DNA from: Vibrio spartinae
GTDB taxonomy: Bacteria; Pseudomonadota; Gammaproteobacteria; Enterobacterales; Vibrionaceae
NCBI RefSeq assembly: GCF_024347135.1
Contig: NZ_AP024908.1
Coordinates: forward strand, 62,001-126,000
Direction of reading: 5' to 3'
Length of the DNA: 64,000 nt
In this document: positions 63,636-64,000 of the stretch, one piece after another
Layout of the letters: each line of letters opens with the position of its first letter
Numbering within the stretch: the first letter of the stretch is position 1
Notes under the pieces: model-generated
Database searches by the model: none
What the model saw: the letters and a program-made list of their open reading frames with translations, nothing else
What the model was told of the DNA's origin: nothing
Position numbers and translations under genes: made by a program

Positions 63636-64000
63636 ATGGATTTGAAGCGTAAACGTATTTTGTTAACCGGAGCTTCAGGCGGTATTGGTCAGGCGATGGC
63701 GACGGAGCTGGCATCTGCGGGTGCGCATCTGTTTTTAGTCGGACGACATCACGAGAAGTTAGAAGCAGTCAGAGCCACTCTGGCTGAGCCGGAAAAACAT
63801 GTGGTGTTTTCTGCCGATCTCACCTGCGAAGCGGATCTGGAACGACTCAATCATACCGGCAATCAGTTCAATCAGTCTGGTGAGGGAATCGACATCGTGA
63901 TTAATAACGCGGGGGTGAATGAATTTAACTTTCTTGCCAGTCGCACCATTGCGTCTGTACAGCAGGAACTGAATGTGAATCTGTTAGCACCGATGTTAGT
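63636..64000 (+). CDS. Short-chain dehydrogenase/reductase (3' partial)
   Basis: The ATG at 63636 is preceded by AAAGGAAC. ILLTGASGGIGQAMATELA is the nucleotide-binding TGxxxGIG motif; IVINNAGVNEF is the NNAG motif. The catalytic Ser-Tyr-Lys lies outside the window. It probably belongs to the same operon, as the gap is 54 bp. Confidence 0.92.
   Translation, partial: MDLKRKRILLTGASGGIGQAMATELASAGAHLFLVGRHHEKLEAVRATLAEPEKHVVFSADLTCEADLERLNHTGNQFNQSGEGIDIVINNAGVNEFNFLASRTIASVQQELNVNLLAPML

Overview
The window looks like a Vibrio chromosome segment. Support: integron attC sites that resemble the long Vibrio superintegron repeats, a thermostable-hemolysin-family gene, a GPH-type sugar symporter and an SgrR-type regulator. 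The clade within Vibrio cannot be fixed from this sequence. Everything here comes from reading the sequence; no database search was run.

Layout. (1) 1-4.5 kb: secreted plant-polysaccharide enzymes, a GH43/GH62 two-headed arabinofuranosidase (5' end outside the window) and a CE6-type acetylxylan esterase. (2) 4.5-12.6 kb: an accessory island built around a ~473-bp multi-hairpin intergenic repeat (four copies in tandem plus partial copies). It carries a nucleotidyltransferase-like gene pair, two near-identical MNT-HEPN fusion genes with a conserved leader, and an HNH-nuclease bacteriocin/effector with its Im9-like immunity gene. (3) 12.6-26.7 kb: an integron cassette array without an integrase in the window (CALIN-like). 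Its cassettes include an OLD-family nuclease, a proteasome-like Ntn hydrolase, two GrpB-like proteins, a GNAT, a YciI-like protein and several unknowns. It is invaded by an IS1111-attC-type IS110 element, an IS1182-like element, an IS110 remnant and an IS256 element. A ~430-bp direct repeat sits immediately before two cassette runs. (4) 26.7-36.5 kb: truncated OLD-like ATPase, DUF262/HNH restriction-type protein, an orphan RHS C-terminal toxin with putative immunity gene, a leader with two competing hairpins, and a lone cassette on the minus strand carrying an AbiJ/STM4504-type gene beside an XRE regulator.

(5) 37-64 kb: mostly core-like genes. These are mntH-mntR; a methyltransferase and a cyclodipeptide synthase; an AraC regulator divergent from a GPH symporter and a GH127 beta-L-arabinofuranosidase, which fits intracellular use of the arabino-oligosaccharides released by region 1; an SgrR-like regulator; the MesD/MesX methionine synthase pair; Lrp, LysR and EamA genes; PhoA; DUF3299; and a second methyltransferase. 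The window ends in an operon that reads as one biosynthetic and signalling unit: thermostable-hemolysin/GNAT-like protein, AMP-dependent ligase, heme-oxygenase-like diiron protein, TPR lipo/periplasmic protein, OmpR-type response regulator, histidine kinase and SDR. Its promoter region carries CTTAAG-N5-CTTAAG, the direct-repeat operator form of PmrA/QseB-type regulators, which suggests control by its own two-component system.

Strongest leads: the hairpin repeat with covarying stems, the IS1111 element in an attC with a candidate bridge-RNA end that matches its target, the Ntn-hydrolase cassette, and the self-regulated diiron/ligase operon.
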